Shown here piece after piece: positions 1 through 9,112 of a stretch of 64,000 nt of DNA. Source of the stretch: Bradyrhizobium ottawaense. Its GTDB lineage: Bacteria; Pseudomonadota; Alphaproteobacteria; Rhizobiales; Xanthobacteraceae. The stretch lies in NCBI RefSeq assembly GCF_002278135.3, contig NZ_CP029425.2, positions 4,068,001 to 4,132,000 of the forward strand, written 5' to 3'. The notes under the pieces were generated by a model, which worked only from the letters and a program-made list of their open reading frames with translations, was not told where the DNA came from and ran no database searches. Position 1 is the first letter of the stretch, and each line of letters starts with the position of its first letter. The translations under genes were made by a program, and so were the position numbers.

Positions 1-1
1 G

Positions 2-1063
2 CAGTTCGTCGGCGTCGGCGGACGTACCATGGCGCGCGAAGGGCTGGAATCGCTGTTTCCGATCGAGGAGCTGTCAATCGTCGGATTTGCCGCGGTGGTG
101 CAGCAATTGCCGAAAATTCTGCGGCTGATCCGCGAGACGGCCGACGCCGTGGCCGAGGCCGCGCCGGACGCGCTCGTCATCATCGACAGCCCCGACTTCA
201 CCCATCGCGTCGCCCGCCGCGTGCGCGCGAAGAATCCTGCGATCCCGATCGTCGATTATGTCTCGCCGCAGCTCTGGGCGTGGCGGCCGGGGCGGGCGCG
301 GACCATGCTCGGTTATGTCGACCATGTGCTCGGTCTCCTGCCGTTCGAGCCCGAGGAATACCGCAAGCTCGGCGGACCGCCCTGCAGCTATGTCGGCCAT
401 CCCTTAGTCGAGCAATTGCCCTCGCTGCGGCCGAACGCGGAGGAGCAGGCACGTCGCGACGGCGAGCCGCCGGTGCTTTTGGTGCTGCCCGGCAGCCGCC
501 GTAGCGAGGTCAGGCACCATCTCGATGTCTTCGGCGGAGTGCTCGGCCGCTTGCAGGCGGAAGGCCACGCCTTCGAACTGATACTGCCGACCATGCCGCA
601 TCTCGAGGCCACCATCCGCGAGGGTATCGCGAGCTGGCCGGTCAAGCCAAGGGTCGTGACCGGCGAGAACGAGAAGCGCGCCGTGTTCCGCATCGCGCGT
701 GCGGCGCTGGCCAAATCCGGTACGGTGACGCTGGAGCTCGCACTGTCGGGTATTCCAATGGTGACGGCCTATCGCGTCGGTGCGATCGAGGCCTTCATCC
801 TGCGCCGCGCGATCCGCGTCTCCTCGGTGATCCTTGCCAATCTCGTGATCGGCAAGGATGTCATTCCGGAGTACCTGCAGGAGGAGTGCACGCCGGAGAA
901 ACTGGCGCCGGCACTCGCCGAGGTGCTGACGGATTCGCCGCTGCGCAAGCAGCAGGTCGAGGCCTTTGCCCGGCTCGACCAGATCATGTCGACCGGCAAC
1001 AAATCGCCAAGCGTGCTCGCCGCCGACATCGTGCTCGAGACGATGCGCAAGGGACGGCGGTAA
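2..1063 (+). CDS. lpxB: Lipid-A-disaccharide synthase LpxB, 3' part (5' end outside window)
   Basis: LpxB condenses UDP-2,3-diacylglucosamine with lipid X to form the tetra-acyl disaccharide of lipid A at the inner face of the cytoplasmic membrane. The reading frame is open to the left edge, and the residues before the first internal ATG (position 29) read FVGVGGRT, matching the Gly-rich N-terminal part of the family, so the real start lies upstream of the window. About 353 of the usual 380-400 residues are present. Visible family signatures are the WAWRPGR region, LVLPGSRRSEV and KSGTVTLELAL near the UDP-sugar site. It is the last gene of its strand here; a palindromic repeat follows 5 bp after the stop and could end transcription. 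Identification is secure. Confidence 0.95.
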   Translation, partial: QFVGVGGRTMAREGLESLFPIEELSIVGFAAVVQQLPKILRLIRETADAVAEAAPDALVIIDSPDFTHRVARRVRAKNPAIPIVDYVSPQLWAWRPGRARTMLGYVDHVLGLLPFEPEEYRKLGGPPCSYVGHPLVEQLPSLRPNAEEQARRDGEPPVLLVLPGSRRSEVRHHLDVFGGVLGRLQAEGHAFELILPTMPHLEATIREGIASWPVKPRVVTGENEKRAVFRIARAALAKSGTVTLELALSGIPMVTAYRVGAIEAFILRRAIRVSSVILANLVIGKDVIPEYLQEECTPEKLAPALAEVLTDSPLRKQQVEAFARLDQIMSTGNKSPSVLAADIVLETMRKGRR

Positions 1064-1067
1064 CGGA

Positions 1068-1167
1068 GGTCTCGTAGGGTGGGCAAAGGCGCGTCGCGCC
1101 GTGCCCACGATTCGTCGCGATGAGAAGAATTCGTGGGCACGCTTCGCTTTGCCCACCCTACGAGACC
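1068..1167. repeat. Palindromic intergenic repeat, family A copy 1
   Basis: A perfect 21-bp inverted repeat (1068-1088 with 1147-1167) containing GTAGGGTGGGCAAAG encloses a second inner inverted repeat around GTGCCCACGA. The same sequence family recurs at 7502-7597. It sits between the 3' ends of convergent lpxB and the SDR gene, a place where such REP-like elements commonly act as terminators or mRNA stabilisers. Confidence 0.85.
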
Positions 1168-1200
1168 GTGAACGTTGCGCCATTGTGGCCGGATCAAGTT

Positions 1201-1968
1201 CTACGCAAGTCCTGCATCCACCCGAAAACACTGGCTGGTGATGCGCTGGCTTTCGTCGGAGGCGAGGAATAGCGCCATGTTGGCGATGTCCTCGGGCGTC
1301 ACTGCATCCGGAACGGCCTGACGGGAGCGCATTTCGGTGATGACCTGCTCGTCCGGATACCACAGCCGGCGTTGACGTTCGGTGATGACCATGCCTGGCG
1401 CAATCGCGTTGACGCGGATGCGGTCGGGGCCGACCAGCCGGGCCAGCGAGTTGGTGAAACCGACGATCGCCGCCTTTGCCCCGGCGTAGACCGGCAGCGC
1501 CGGTGCACCGCGCATCCAGGCGATCGACGACATGTTGATGATCGAGCCGCCGCCGCGCGCCTGCATCTGCGGCACCACCGCTTGCGCCGCAAAGAAGACG
1601 TGCTTGAGATTGAGGCCGATCATCCAATCGAACTCTGCCGGCGTCACCTCGGCCAGCACCTGGCGTTGATCATTGGCGGCATTGTTGACGAGGACCGCGG
1701 CATCGCCGAGCGATCGCTGCACCTGCGCCATTGCGGCCCGCAAGGCCTCGATGTCCAGGAGGTCGCATGGCACGAACAAGGGCGCGGCTTCGGACGCAGC
1801 GCTCACCTCCGCGACCAGCGCCCCGCCGGCTTCTTCATCCACATCGAGGAACGCGACGCGCGCTCCCTGGGCCGCGAAGGCGCGCACGAAGGCGGCCCCG
1901 ATGCCGCTGGCGCCGCCGGTGATCAGTACGACGCGGTCCGCAAGTCCGGCATAGCTCGTCTTTGTCAT
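1201..1968 (-). CDS. SDR family NAD(P)-dependent oxidoreductase of the sugar ABC operon
   Basis: A 255-residue classical short-chain dehydrogenase. The cofactor motif TGGASGIG is at residues 17-24, NNAAN near 95-99, the catalytic Ser near 147 and YAGAK (Tyr161, Lys165). The start ATG overlaps the stop of the upstream ATPase gene by 4 bp (ATGA), so it is the distal gene of the transporter operon and translationally coupled. The frame stays open further upstream, but that part is antisense-free shadow of the ATPase gene and has no family similarity. The context suggests oxidation of the imported sugar or polyol; the substrate cannot be read from sequence. Family assignment is certain, substrate unknown. 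Confidence 0.9.
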   Translation of the reverse strand: MTKTSYAGLADRVVLITGGASGIGAAFVRAFAAQGARVAFLDVDEEAGGALVAEVSAASEAAPLFVPCDLLDIEALRAAMAQVQRSLGDAAVLVNNAANDQRQVLAEVTPAEFDWMIGLNLKHVFFAAQAVVPQMQARGGGSIINMSSIAWMRGAPALPVYAGAKAAIVGFTNSLARLVGPDRIRVNAIAPGMVITERQRRLWYPDEQVITEMRSRQAVPDAVTPEDIANMALFLASDESQRITSQCFRVDAGLA

Positions 1969-3074
1969 GCGATCAGTCGCTCCGTCTCGGGGTCGAACAG
2001 GCAAATGCGGCGCGTGTCGAGCGCGAAGGGGGCTGCCGTCCCCGGCGGGGGGCGGATGTCCGGCGTGATGCGCGCCAGCGCGGACTCGCCGCCGAGCCGC
2101 AGCAGCACGATGGTTTCGGCGCCGGTGGGCTCGACCATCTCCACCGGCGCGTGGACGACGATGGGTGCACCGCCGGAGAACACGCGGTTGCCCTCCGCGA
2201 TGCATTCCGGCCTGATCCCGAACACCACCTCGCGGCCAAGATAGGGTGCCGCCGAATCGTATCCCTGCAGGCGGAGGCGAACTTCGTCCGGCCGCCCCGC
2301 GCCGATCACGACCACGGGACCGCCGGCGTCGGCCTCGAGCCGCGCCGGCATGGTGTTCATCGGCGGGGAGCCCATGAAGCGTGCGACGAACAGATTGGCG
2401 GGATAGCGGTACACGGTATCGGGATCGGCAAACTGCTGCACCACGCCGCGATGCATCACGGCGATCCGCGTCGCCATCGTCATCGCCTCGATCTGGTCGT
2501 GGGTGACATAGATGATGGTCGCGCCGATGCGCTGGTGCAGCCGCTTGATCTCCATCCGCATCTCGACGCGCAGTTTTGCGTCGAGATTGGACAGCGGCTC
2601 GTCGAACAGGAAGAGCAGGGGATCGCGTACCAACGCACGGCCCATCGCCACGCGCTGGCGCTGGCCGCCGGAGAGCTGCGACGGCTTGCGGCCCAGCAGC
2701 GCCTCGATCTGGAGCAGTTTGGCGACATTCGCGACCGCAGAGTCTTGCTCCGCTTTGGGTACGTGACGGCATTCCATGCCGAAGGTGATGTTCTGGCGTA
2801 CGGTCATGGATGGGTAGAGCGCGTAGGACTGGAACACCATGGCGATGTCGCGATCCTTGGGCGGGACGTCATTGACCACGCGTCCGCCGATCTCGACGGT
2901 CCCGGCGCTCGGATGATCGAGCCCGGCGACGATGTTGAGCAGCGTGGACTTGCCGCAGCCGGATGGCCCGACCAGCACCGTGAACTCGCCGCTTTCGATG
3001 TCGAGATCGACGCCCTTCAGCACCTCCAGATTGGCGTAGCGCTTCGACAGGGTTCGAATGCTCAGTGCTGCCAT
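1965..3074 (-). CDS. Carbohydrate ABC transporter ATP-binding protein (MalK/UgpC type)
   Basis: A 369-residue ATPase that energises the sugar importer encoded upstream. Walker A GPSGCGKST is at residues 36-44, the Q-loop lies in FQSYALYPSMTV, the ABC signature LSGGQRQRVAMGRA near 135, Walker B LLFLFDEP near 155 and the switch His in VTHDQIEAM near 190. The C-terminal 130 residues form the OB-fold regulatory domain typical of MalK, UgpC and SmoK. It starts 10 bp after the second permease gene and overlaps the SDR gene by 4 bp. Family members of this type sometimes serve several importers; here the operon position argues for a dedicated role. Confidence 0.93.
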   Translation of the reverse strand: MAALSIRTLSKRYANLEVLKGVDLDIESGEFTVLVGPSGCGKSTLLNIVAGLDHPSAGTVEIGGRVVNDVPPKDRDIAMVFQSYALYPSMTVRQNITFGMECRHVPKAEQDSAVANVAKLLQIEALLGRKPSQLSGGQRQRVAMGRALVRDPLLFLFDEPLSNLDAKLRVEMRMEIKRLHQRIGATIIYVTHDQIEAMTMATRIAVMHRGVVQQFADPDTVYRYPANLFVARFMGSPPMNTMPARLEADAGGPVVVIGAGRPDEVRLRLQGYDSAAPYLGREVVFGIRPECIAEGNRVFSGGAPIVVHAPVEMVEPTGAETIVLLRLGGESALARITPDIRPPPGTAAPFALDTRRICLFDPETERLIA

Positions 3075-3084
3075 GACAACTCCA

Positions 3085-3942
3085 TCATTTCACGGCCCCG
3101 GCAGTCAGGCCGCGGACGAAGTATTTGCCGCCGAGGAGATAGATCAACAGCGTCGGTAGCGCCGCGATGATCACCGCGGCGCTCTGCACGCCGTGCTGCG
3201 GGATGTCTGCGACTGCAGCGGACAGCGCGATGAGAGCGGCGGTGACGGGTTGCTGCTGGCCGCTCGTGAATGTCACGCCATAGAGGAATTCGTTCCAGAT
3301 ATGCGTGAACTGCCAGATCACGGTGACGATCAGGATCGGCGGCGAGAGCGGCAGGATGATGCGCCAGAAGATGCGGAAGAACCCGGCGCCGTCGATGCGC
3401 GCGGCCCTGATCAATTCATGGGGGATGGCGACATAATAGTTGCGGCAGAACAGCGTGGTGAAGGAGAGCCCCTGGATGGTGTGAATCAGCACGAGGCCCG
3501 CCAGCGTGTTGATGAGACCGATGTCGCGCAGCACGATGGTCCAGGGAAGCAGGCGCATCTGCTGGGGCAGGAACAGGCCGAGGGTCACGATGCCGTAGAT
3601 CCAGGTGTCGCCGCGAAAACGCCAGAGCGACACGGCGTAGCCGGCAATGGCACCGAGCAGGGTCGAGAAGATCGTCGCAGGAATCGTGACGAGGGCGGAG
3701 TTCAGCATGTACGGCCGGATGCCGGCGCAGGTCTCGGCAACGCAGAAGCCGCTCCAGGCAGCCAGGTAGTTGCTCCAGGCCCAGTGCTGCGGCCAGCCGA
3801 TCATCGAGCCCTGCGCGATCTCCTCGTTGCTGCGGAGCGAATTCAGCACCACAACAGCCAATGGCGCGAGCCATGCTGCAGCGATCAGCAGGACGATGAG
3901 GTAGATCAAGATCCGGCTTGGTGCGAAAGTCCGCTCACGCAT
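3085..3942 (-). CDS. Carbohydrate ABC transporter permease, MalG type
   Basis: Inner-membrane permease with six predicted membrane segments and the EAA-like loop signature, seen as HELIRAARIDGAGFFRIFWRI, that docks the ATPase. I place the start at the ATG at 3942, giving 285 residues and beginning MRERTF, because the extra 13 residues encoded from the upstream ATG at 3981 overlap the preceding permease gene and do not look like family sequence. With the chosen start it overlaps the preceding gene by 8 bp. Neither candidate has a strong Shine-Dalgarno sequence, so coupling to the upstream gene is likely. It partners with the MalF-type permease and the ATPase. Confidence 0.88.
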   Translation of the reverse strand: MRERTFAPSRILIYLIVLLIAAAWLAPLAVVVLNSLRSNEEIAQGSMIGWPQHWAWSNYLAAWSGFCVAETCAGIRPYMLNSALVTIPATIFSTLLGAIAGYAVSLWRFRGDTWIYGIVTLGLFLPQQMRLLPWTIVLRDIGLINTLAGLVLIHTIQGLSFTTLFCRNYYVAIPHELIRAARIDGAGFFRIFWRIILPLSPPILIVTVIWQFTHIWNEFLYGVTFTSGQQQPVTAALIALSAAVADIPQHGVQSAAVIIAALPTLLIYLLGGKYFVRGLTAGAVK

Positions 3943-4858
3943 GGGCGGCCCGCCGTCGCTGAACATATCGCCACGCCGCATACGGCAGCAGCACCGCGAG
4001 AAGAATGAGCAGCATGAGCACCGCCGCCGCCGCTCCCCGGCCGAGCAGGCTGCGCTGGAACATCAGGTCGTAGACGACCAGTGCTGGCAGCTGGGTCGCG
4101 ATTCCCGGCCCGCCGTTGGTGAGCGCGCGCACGAGGTCGAACGTCGAAATCGCGAACTGCAACTGGATCACGACGACGGTGATGGTGATCGGCCAAAGCG
4201 ACGGCAGAATGATGCGCCGGTAGATTCGAAATGGCCCGGCGCCGTCGATCTGCGCGGCCTTGATGATGTCGGTGTCGACGGAGCGAAGGCCGGCAAGGAA
4301 CAGCGCCATGGCGAAGCCCGAGGATTGCCAGATCGCGGCGATCACGATGGTCCAGATCGCCATGTCGCGATCGATCAGCCAGTCGAACTTGAAGGAGGTC
4401 CAGCCGAGGTCGTGGACGAGCTTCTGGATTCCGAGGCCGGGATTGAGCAGCCAACTCCAGACCGTGCCGGTGACCACGAACGACACCGCAAGCGGATAGA
4501 GGAAGACGGATCGCAGCAGGTTCTCGCCGCGAATGCGCTGGTCGAGCAGGATCGCAAGGGCGAGGCCGGTCACCAAACTCAGCAGCACGAAAGCGCTGCC
4601 GAACAACAGCAGATTGTCGAAGGCGATCTGCCAATTCCGCGATGCCGCCACCGCCGAGTAGTTGCGCAAGCCCACCCAGCCCGTAACAGGGACCAGCGTG
4701 GATGGCGTGAACGAGATCCAGATCGTCCACAGCGAGAACGACACGAGGTGCGCGGCTGACAGCAGCAGCGGCACCCAGATCATCAGATATTCCGGCAGCC
4801 GGCGCACCCATTCCGGAAGCGCCGGCCGGCCCGGTCTTATCGCGGCGGCATTGCTCAA
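3935..4858 (-). CDS. Carbohydrate ABC transporter permease, MalF type
   Basis: A 307-residue inner-membrane permease, the first of the two permeases in the operon. It has about six hydrophobic segments, starting near residue 25, and the coupling-loop signature DIIKAAQIDGAGPFRIYRRI around residues 195-215. It overlaps the solute-binding protein gene by 4 bp upstream and the second permease downstream. Family members form a heterodimeric channel with a MalG-type partner. The transported sugar is not evident from the sequence. Confidence 0.9.
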   Translation of the reverse strand: MSNAAAIRPGRPALPEWVRRLPEYLMIWVPLLLSAAHLVSFSLWTIWISFTPSTLVPVTGWVGLRNYSAVAASRNWQIAFDNLLLFGSAFVLLSLVTGLALAILLDQRIRGENLLRSVFLYPLAVSFVVTGTVWSWLLNPGLGIQKLVHDLGWTSFKFDWLIDRDMAIWTIVIAAIWQSSGFAMALFLAGLRSVDTDIIKAAQIDGAGPFRIYRRIILPSLWPITITVVVIQLQFAISTFDLVRALTNGGPGIATQLPALVVYDLMFQRSLLGRGAAAAVLMLLILLAVLLPYAAWRYVQRRRAAHA

Positions 4859-6141
4859 CGTGCGCCCTCGACGGCCTCGGCCAGACGAGTGGCTGCCTGC
4901 TCCGGCTTGATCGTCTTGTTCTTTACGTACTCCGTGATCACGTCGATCATCGCGGCGGTCATGCCGTTTTCCTGCGCCATGTTGTGCGCGAGGCTCAGGA
5001 CCGCCTGGTTGCTGGCGATTGCGTCCTTCAGAGCTGCCGCGGTGCGCCGCTGACCGTCCGACCAGCCTTCGCCGGACAGATCGACGTCGGTACGCACGGG
5101 GATCGATCCCGTGATCTGCGAATACATGGTCTGGATCGCCGGATCCATGACGAGCTGGGCCATCAGCGTCTGGCCGGCCTGCAGGTCAGGCTCCTTGCGC
5201 TGCCAGAAGATGAAGGCATCGGCGTTCAACAGGAACACCGGCTTGCTATTGTCGCTCGGACCTGGCGCGATCATGAAGTCCTCGAACTTGAAACCGGCAT
5301 TGCGCAACACGCCCTGCGCCCAGCCGCCCATGATCATCATGCCCATGTCGCCGTCGATGAAGCGCTTCAAATTGGTCGAGAAGTGCTGGGCGCCGACGTT
5401 GGGGTCCATCCAGTCGGCGATCTTGCGCACCTGTGCGAACGCAGCCTTGATCTCGGAGCCCTCCAGGGCCTTCTTCTCGAGATTCATGATGGCGGCGCGG
5501 TATGCGAGGGGACTGATGCCGGCCAGAGCGGCTTCGAATTTTTGCCCGTCGTCGGGGCGGGTGCCGCCGTTGGCGACGGGATAGGGGACGCCGCCCGATT
5601 TCATCTTGTCGGCGAGCTCGTTGAAGTCTGCCCAGGTGACGGGGATCTTGTCGGCCTTGGCCTTGTCCATCGCGCGTTTGGAGAGAAACAGCATGTTGGT
5701 GCTGTAGATCTGCAACGGCAGTGCGATCCATTTGCCGCCCGGCTTGTGCAATTTCGCAAGGTCCGGCGCGACCACCTTCTCATAGCCGGCGGCAGCGACG
5801 ACGGCGTCGAGATCGACGGTCGGGGCAATCTTCGACCAGGCTGCGATCTCGGGACCCTTGAGCTGCGAGCAGGCCGGCGGATCGCCGGCCATGATCTGGG
5901 CGCGCAGCTTGTTCATCATCTCGGTGGTGAACCCGGGGACGGGCGAGTGCTGCCAGACGCCGCCCTTCTCCTCGAACTTCTTGCCGAGCGCGGTGATGGC
6001 TGCCCCATCGCTGCCCGCGGACCATTGCGAGATTGCGGTCAGGCGCGGCTTGACCGCGCCTTGCGCGCGGGCAAAGGCCGGCAGTGCGAGCGCGGCAGCG
6101 GATCCAGCGAGCAGACGGCGCCTTGTTGTCGTGATCGGCAT
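4855..6141 (-). CDS. Extracellular sugar-binding protein of the ABC transporter, Tat-type signal
   Basis: A 428-residue family 1 solute-binding protein delivering substrate to the permeases. The N-terminus TTRRRLLAGSAAALALPAFA is a twin-arginine signal peptide with a likely cleavage after ARA near residue 26. This predicts export of a folded protein, less common for this family than Sec export. A strong ribosome site, GGGAGGAA, lies about 5 nt before the ATG, so this is likely the most highly translated gene of the operon. It follows the ROK regulator gene by 57 bp on the same strand and overlaps the first permease gene by 4 bp. Ligand unknown. Confidence 0.92.
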   Translation of the reverse strand: MPITTTRRRLLAGSAAALALPAFARAQGAVKPRLTAISQWSAGSDGAAITALGKKFEEKGGVWQHSPVPGFTTEMMNKLRAQIMAGDPPACSQLKGPEIAAWSKIAPTVDLDAVVAAAGYEKVVAPDLAKLHKPGGKWIALPLQIYSTNMLFLSKRAMDKAKADKIPVTWADFNELADKMKSGGVPYPVANGGTRPDDGQKFEAALAGISPLAYRAAIMNLEKKALEGSEIKAAFAQVRKIADWMDPNVGAQHFSTNLKRFIDGDMGMMIMGGWAQGVLRNAGFKFEDFMIAPGPSDNSKPVFLLNADAFIFWQRKEPDLQAGQTLMAQLVMDPAIQTMYSQITGSIPVRTDVDLSGEGWSDGQRRTAAALKDAIASNQAVLSLAHNMAQENGMTAAMIDVITEYVKNKTIKPEQAATRLAEAVEGAR

Positions 6142-6198
6142 GGCAGTTCCTCCCGGTGTGAACTCTCTTGCGCGCGAGCCGCGCAGCTTCAGGCCGTC

Positions 6199-7389
6199 TC
6201 AGGCGGCCTCCGTCGACGCGGCCGGCATGCCGCCGCGGCAGGCGAGGCAGAACGCGGCGAAGGCCAGCGCGGCCCTGGGATCATTGCCGTTCGACGGCGG
6301 CACGAAAGCCAGCGACACCTGCGCATGCTTGCGGCCGCCGAGCAGGCAGGCATCGACGCCGTCGACCAGCGCTTTCCGATCGCCTTCCGCAAGGAGCGAA
6401 GGCCAGCCGGAGATGGCGACGCCGTGACAGGGCTTGACGTTCAGCGTGTTGCCGATCGCGAGCCCAAGGCGATACAGGCGATGCCGCAGCTCCTGACGCA
6501 CGCGCGAGGAGATCGGGATCGCGCTGACCCAATCGCTGCCGAGCTGGAGCAACTCCGGCTCGGGCACGCCGAGAAGCTCGGCCAGCGCCGGAAGCGAAGT
6601 ATAGGCCTCGACACAGCCGAGGTGGCCGCAGCGACAGCGCGGCCCGCCTTCGCCAAACACCATGTGACCGAGCTCGATTGGCTGGAGCGCGTCGGTCTCG
6701 ACGGGATCATCCATCCAGGCGCCCGCAACGCCATGGCTGACAAAGACGAACAGGTGCGTGTCATTGAATGGATAGTTTTCGGTGCGACAGCGATGGAATG
6801 TGGCGTGCGCCACGACCGAATTGGTAAATTCGACGGGCACGTCGGCGAACATCTCGCCGAACATGTCGCTGATGCGCCCGACGTCACAGGGAATGATGGG
6901 GTTGCCCGCGGCGCTGAGCCGGCCGAGGCCCGGAATGGAGACGCCGACCTGAGAGAGGACGACGCCGCGGCGCCGCGTCCAGTCGCGCAGCAATGTCATC
7001 GCTTCGCGAAACGCCCGGTCGACGGTCTCGACGGTCGGCGACTTCGGCAGGGGCACGCGCTCGGTGTAGTGCAGCTCGCCCGACAGGCCGCCGACGCCGA
7101 GGCTGAGGTGCTGAGCGGTCAGTTCGAAGGCTGCGAGGGCAACCGAGCCGTCGAGCGACACGAGTCCGGTCGGGCCGCCGACGTAGGGGGCAGGGCGCCG
7201 CACTTCCTCGATCAGGCCTTCGGTCTTCAGGTCAAGCAGGATGCGCGACAGGCTCGCTTCGGACAGGCGCACGGCCTTGGCCAGCGGCGGGCGAAACGAG
7301 CCACCCGACTGAAGCAGGTGAGTCAAAATGGCAGCGCGCGTCTGCCGCCGACTTCTCGGCTGCTCCGGCATTTCCATCCCTGTCGTCAT
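6199..7389 (-). CDS. ROK-family transcriptional regulator of the sugar operon
   Basis: Up to 396 residues: an N-terminal winged helix (about residues 12-65, with an SRILLDLK-type recognition region) followed by a ROK sugar-kinase-like effector domain. The zinc-binding ROK signature CRCGHLGCVEAY is intact at about residues 250-261. It heads the leftward operon, 57 bp before the binding-protein gene. Two starts are possible: the ATG at 7389, which has no ribosome site, and the ATG at 7371 (MPEQPRSRRQ), which has AGGGA about 5 nt upstream. If the latter is used, the palindrome at 7388-7408 becomes a clean upstream operator. XylR/NagC-type regulators of this family normally repress adjacent sugar genes and are released by the sugar or its phosphate. 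Confidence 0.9.
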   Translation of the reverse strand: MTTGMEMPEQPRSRRQTRAAILTHLLQSGGSFRPPLAKAVRLSEASLSRILLDLKTEGLIEEVRRPAPYVGGPTGLVSLDGSVALAAFELTAQHLSLGVGGLSGELHYTERVPLPKSPTVETVDRAFREAMTLLRDWTRRRGVVLSQVGVSIPGLGRLSAAGNPIIPCDVGRISDMFGEMFADVPVEFTNSVVAHATFHRCRTENYPFNDTHLFVFVSHGVAGAWMDDPVETDALQPIELGHMVFGEGGPRCRCGHLGCVEAYTSLPALAELLGVPEPELLQLGSDWVSAIPISSRVRQELRHRLYRLGLAIGNTLNVKPCHGVAISGWPSLLAEGDRKALVDGVDACLLGGRKHAQVSLAFVPPSNGNDPRAALAFAAFCLACRGGMPAASTEAA

Positions 7390-7408
7390 TCTTACTTAGT
7401 GTAAGAAT
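7388..7408. promoter_or_regulatory. Candidate ROK operator (palindrome at the operon start)
   Basis: A perfect inverted repeat, ATTCTTAC-N5-GTAAGAAT, lies over the upstream ATG of the ROK gene. It is AT-rich in GC-rich surroundings and sits where a repressor would block the operon promoter. No second copy is visible before the binding-protein gene, which fits autoregulation of the whole operon from one site. Function is inferred. Confidence 0.6.
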
Positions 7409-7501
7409 TTGCGCGCGGAGCGCTCTGACTGTCAAGGCGTTTGCGGCCGCAGGTGTGGACTTTGTTGTTGTGCGCGGCAGCAAGCGTGTCACGGCCCGAT
7501 T

Positions 7502-7597
7502 GGTCTCGTAGGGTGGGCAAAGCGAAGCGTGCCCACGACTTCGTATCTGTTGCGGAGAGGTGGTGGGCACGCTGCGCTTGCGCACCCTACGGCACCT
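7502..7597. repeat. Palindromic intergenic repeat, family A copy 2
   Basis: This is a second copy of the family seen at 1068-1167. It opens with the same GGTCTCGTAGGGTGGGCAAA and contains the inner palindrome GCGTGCCCACGA with GGTGGGCACGC. The right arm (GCGCACCCTACG) has diverged. It lies between the ROK gene and the gltA terminator. Confidence 0.8.
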
Positions 7598-7600
7598 CCA

Positions 7601-7634
7601 TAAACAAAAACGGCGCCATCTTGCGATGGCGCCG
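7601..7634 (-). terminator. Rho-independent terminator of gltA
   Basis: On the minus strand a perfect 10-bp stem, CGGCGCCATC with GATGGCGCCG, and a 4-nt loop are followed directly by TTTTTGTTTA. It lies 27 bp beyond the gltA stop codon. Confidence 0.9.
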
Positions 7635-7660
7635 CTTCGAAAGCCGTATCGGCTTGGAGT

Positions 7661-8965
7661 TTACTTGCGATCCCTGATCGCGACGTAGTCGCGGCGGGTG
7701 ACGCCGGTGTAGAGCTGGCGCGGACGGCCGATCTTCTGCTGCGGGTCCTCGATCATCTCGCTCCACTGGCTGATCCAGCCGACGGTGCGGGCGACCGCGA
7801 ACAGCACGGTGAACATCGAGACCGGGAAGCCCATCGCCTTCAGCGTGATGCCCGAATAGAAGTCGACGTTCGGGTAGAGCTTGCGGTCGATGAAGTACTG
7901 GTCGCTGAGCGCGATCTTCTCGAGTTCGAGCGCCACCTTCAGCATCGGATCGTCGCCATGGCCGGTCTCCTTGAGCACGGCGTGACACATCTTCTGCATG
8001 ATCTTGGCGCGCGGATCGTAGTTCTTGTAGACGCGATGACCAAAGCCCATCAGGCGGACTTCGGAGTTCTTGTCCTTCACCTTGGCGATGAATTCGGGAA
8101 TCTTGTCCACGGAGCCGATCTCGGCGAGCATCGCGAGGGCTGCTTCGTTGGCGCCGCCATGCGCCGGACCCCACAGGCAGGCGATGCCGGCGGCGATGCA
8201 GGCGAACGGGTTGGCGCCGGACGAGCCGGCGATGCGCACCGTCGAGGTCGAGGCGTTCTGCTCGTGGTCGGCATGCAGGATGAAGATCTTGTCCAGCGCG
8301 TCAGCGAGCACCGGGTTGATCTTGTAGTCCTCGCACGGCACGGCGAAGCACATGTGCAGGAAGTTCTCGGCGAACTTGAGCGAGTTCTTCGGGTACACGA
8401 AGGGCTGGCCGACCGTGTACTTGTAGGCCATCGCCGCCAGCGTCGGGATCTTGGCGATCATGCGCATGGAAGCGATCATGCGCTGCTTCGGATCGTTGAT
8501 GTCGGTGGAGTCGTGATAAAACGCGGCGAGCGCGCCGACCGCAGCCACCATGATCGCCATCGGATGCGCGTCGCGGCGGAAGCCCTGGAAGAAGCGGGCC
8601 ATCTGCTCGTGCACCATCGTGTGATGGGTCACGCGGTCGTCGAAATCCTTCTTCTGCGCGGCGGTCGGCAGATCCCCGAACAGCAGGAGATAGCAGGTCT
8701 CGAGGAAGTCGCCGTTCTCGGCGAGCTGCTCGATCGGGTAGCCGCGGTATTCCAGCACGCCCGCGTCGCCGTCGATATAGGTGATCTTCGACTGGCAGCT
8801 CGCGGTGGAGGTGAAGCCGGGATCGTAGGTGAACAGGCCGGACTGGCCGTAGAGCTTGCCGATATCGACGACATCAGGCCCGACGCTGCCGCTGTGGATC
8901 GGGAGATCGTAGTTCTTGTTTCCGACCGTCAGCGTAGCGGTCTTATTGCTCGGTTTTGCGTCCAT
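7661..8965 (-). CDS. gltA: Citrate synthase
   Basis: This enzyme condenses acetyl-CoA and oxaloacetate to citrate, the entry reaction of the TCA cycle, in the cytoplasm. The 434-residue length is normal for the hexameric type II enzyme. Active-site regions are visible: the first catalytic His in [10 protein letters not shown], the second in [14 protein letters not shown], and the Asp/Arg region in the C-terminal third near [10 protein letters not shown]. The gene is monocistronic, with its own terminator at 7601-7634. gltX lies upstream on the same strand after 147 bp, consistent with independent transcription. Confidence 0.97.
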   Translation of the reverse strand: MDAKPSNKTATLTVGNKNYDLPIHSGSVGPDVVDIGKLYGQSGLFTYDPGFTSTASCQSKITYIDGDAGVLEYRGYPIEQLAENGDFLETCYLLLFGDLPTAAQKKDFDDRVTHHTMVHEQMARFFQGFRRDAHPMAIMVAAVGALAAFYHDSTDINDPKQRMIASMRMIAKIPTLAAMAYKYTVGQPFVYPKNSLKFAENFLHMCFAVPCEDYKINPVLADALDKIFILHADHEQNASTSTVRIAGSSGANPFACIAAGIACLWGPAHGGANEAALAMLAEIGSVDKIPEFIAKVKDKNSEVRLMGFGHRVYKNYDPRAKIMQKMCHAVLKETGHGDDPMLKVALELEKIALSDQYFIDRKLYPNVDFYSGITLKAMGFPVSMFTVLFAVARTVGWISQWSEMIEDPQQKIGRPRQLYTGVTRRDYVAIRDRK

Positions 8966-9112
8966 CGTAGGTCCCCGATGAAATGTGAAGCGGGCCGGAG
9001 CCGGAGGCCCCCTTTGCGAGATGATGGGGCAGGCCGGATGTTCCAGAAGGTACGGGGGAGATGGGTATATTATTGCTGTGTGCGCTGCAAGATCACCGCA
9101 CGCATGCTCGAC

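Noticed and set aside
4984..7404. An 806-codon open frame on the plus strand across the binding-protein and ROK genes
   Set aside because: It lies wholly antisense to clear genes with family motifs; long antisense frames are expected at this GC content, and its product has no recognisable domain.
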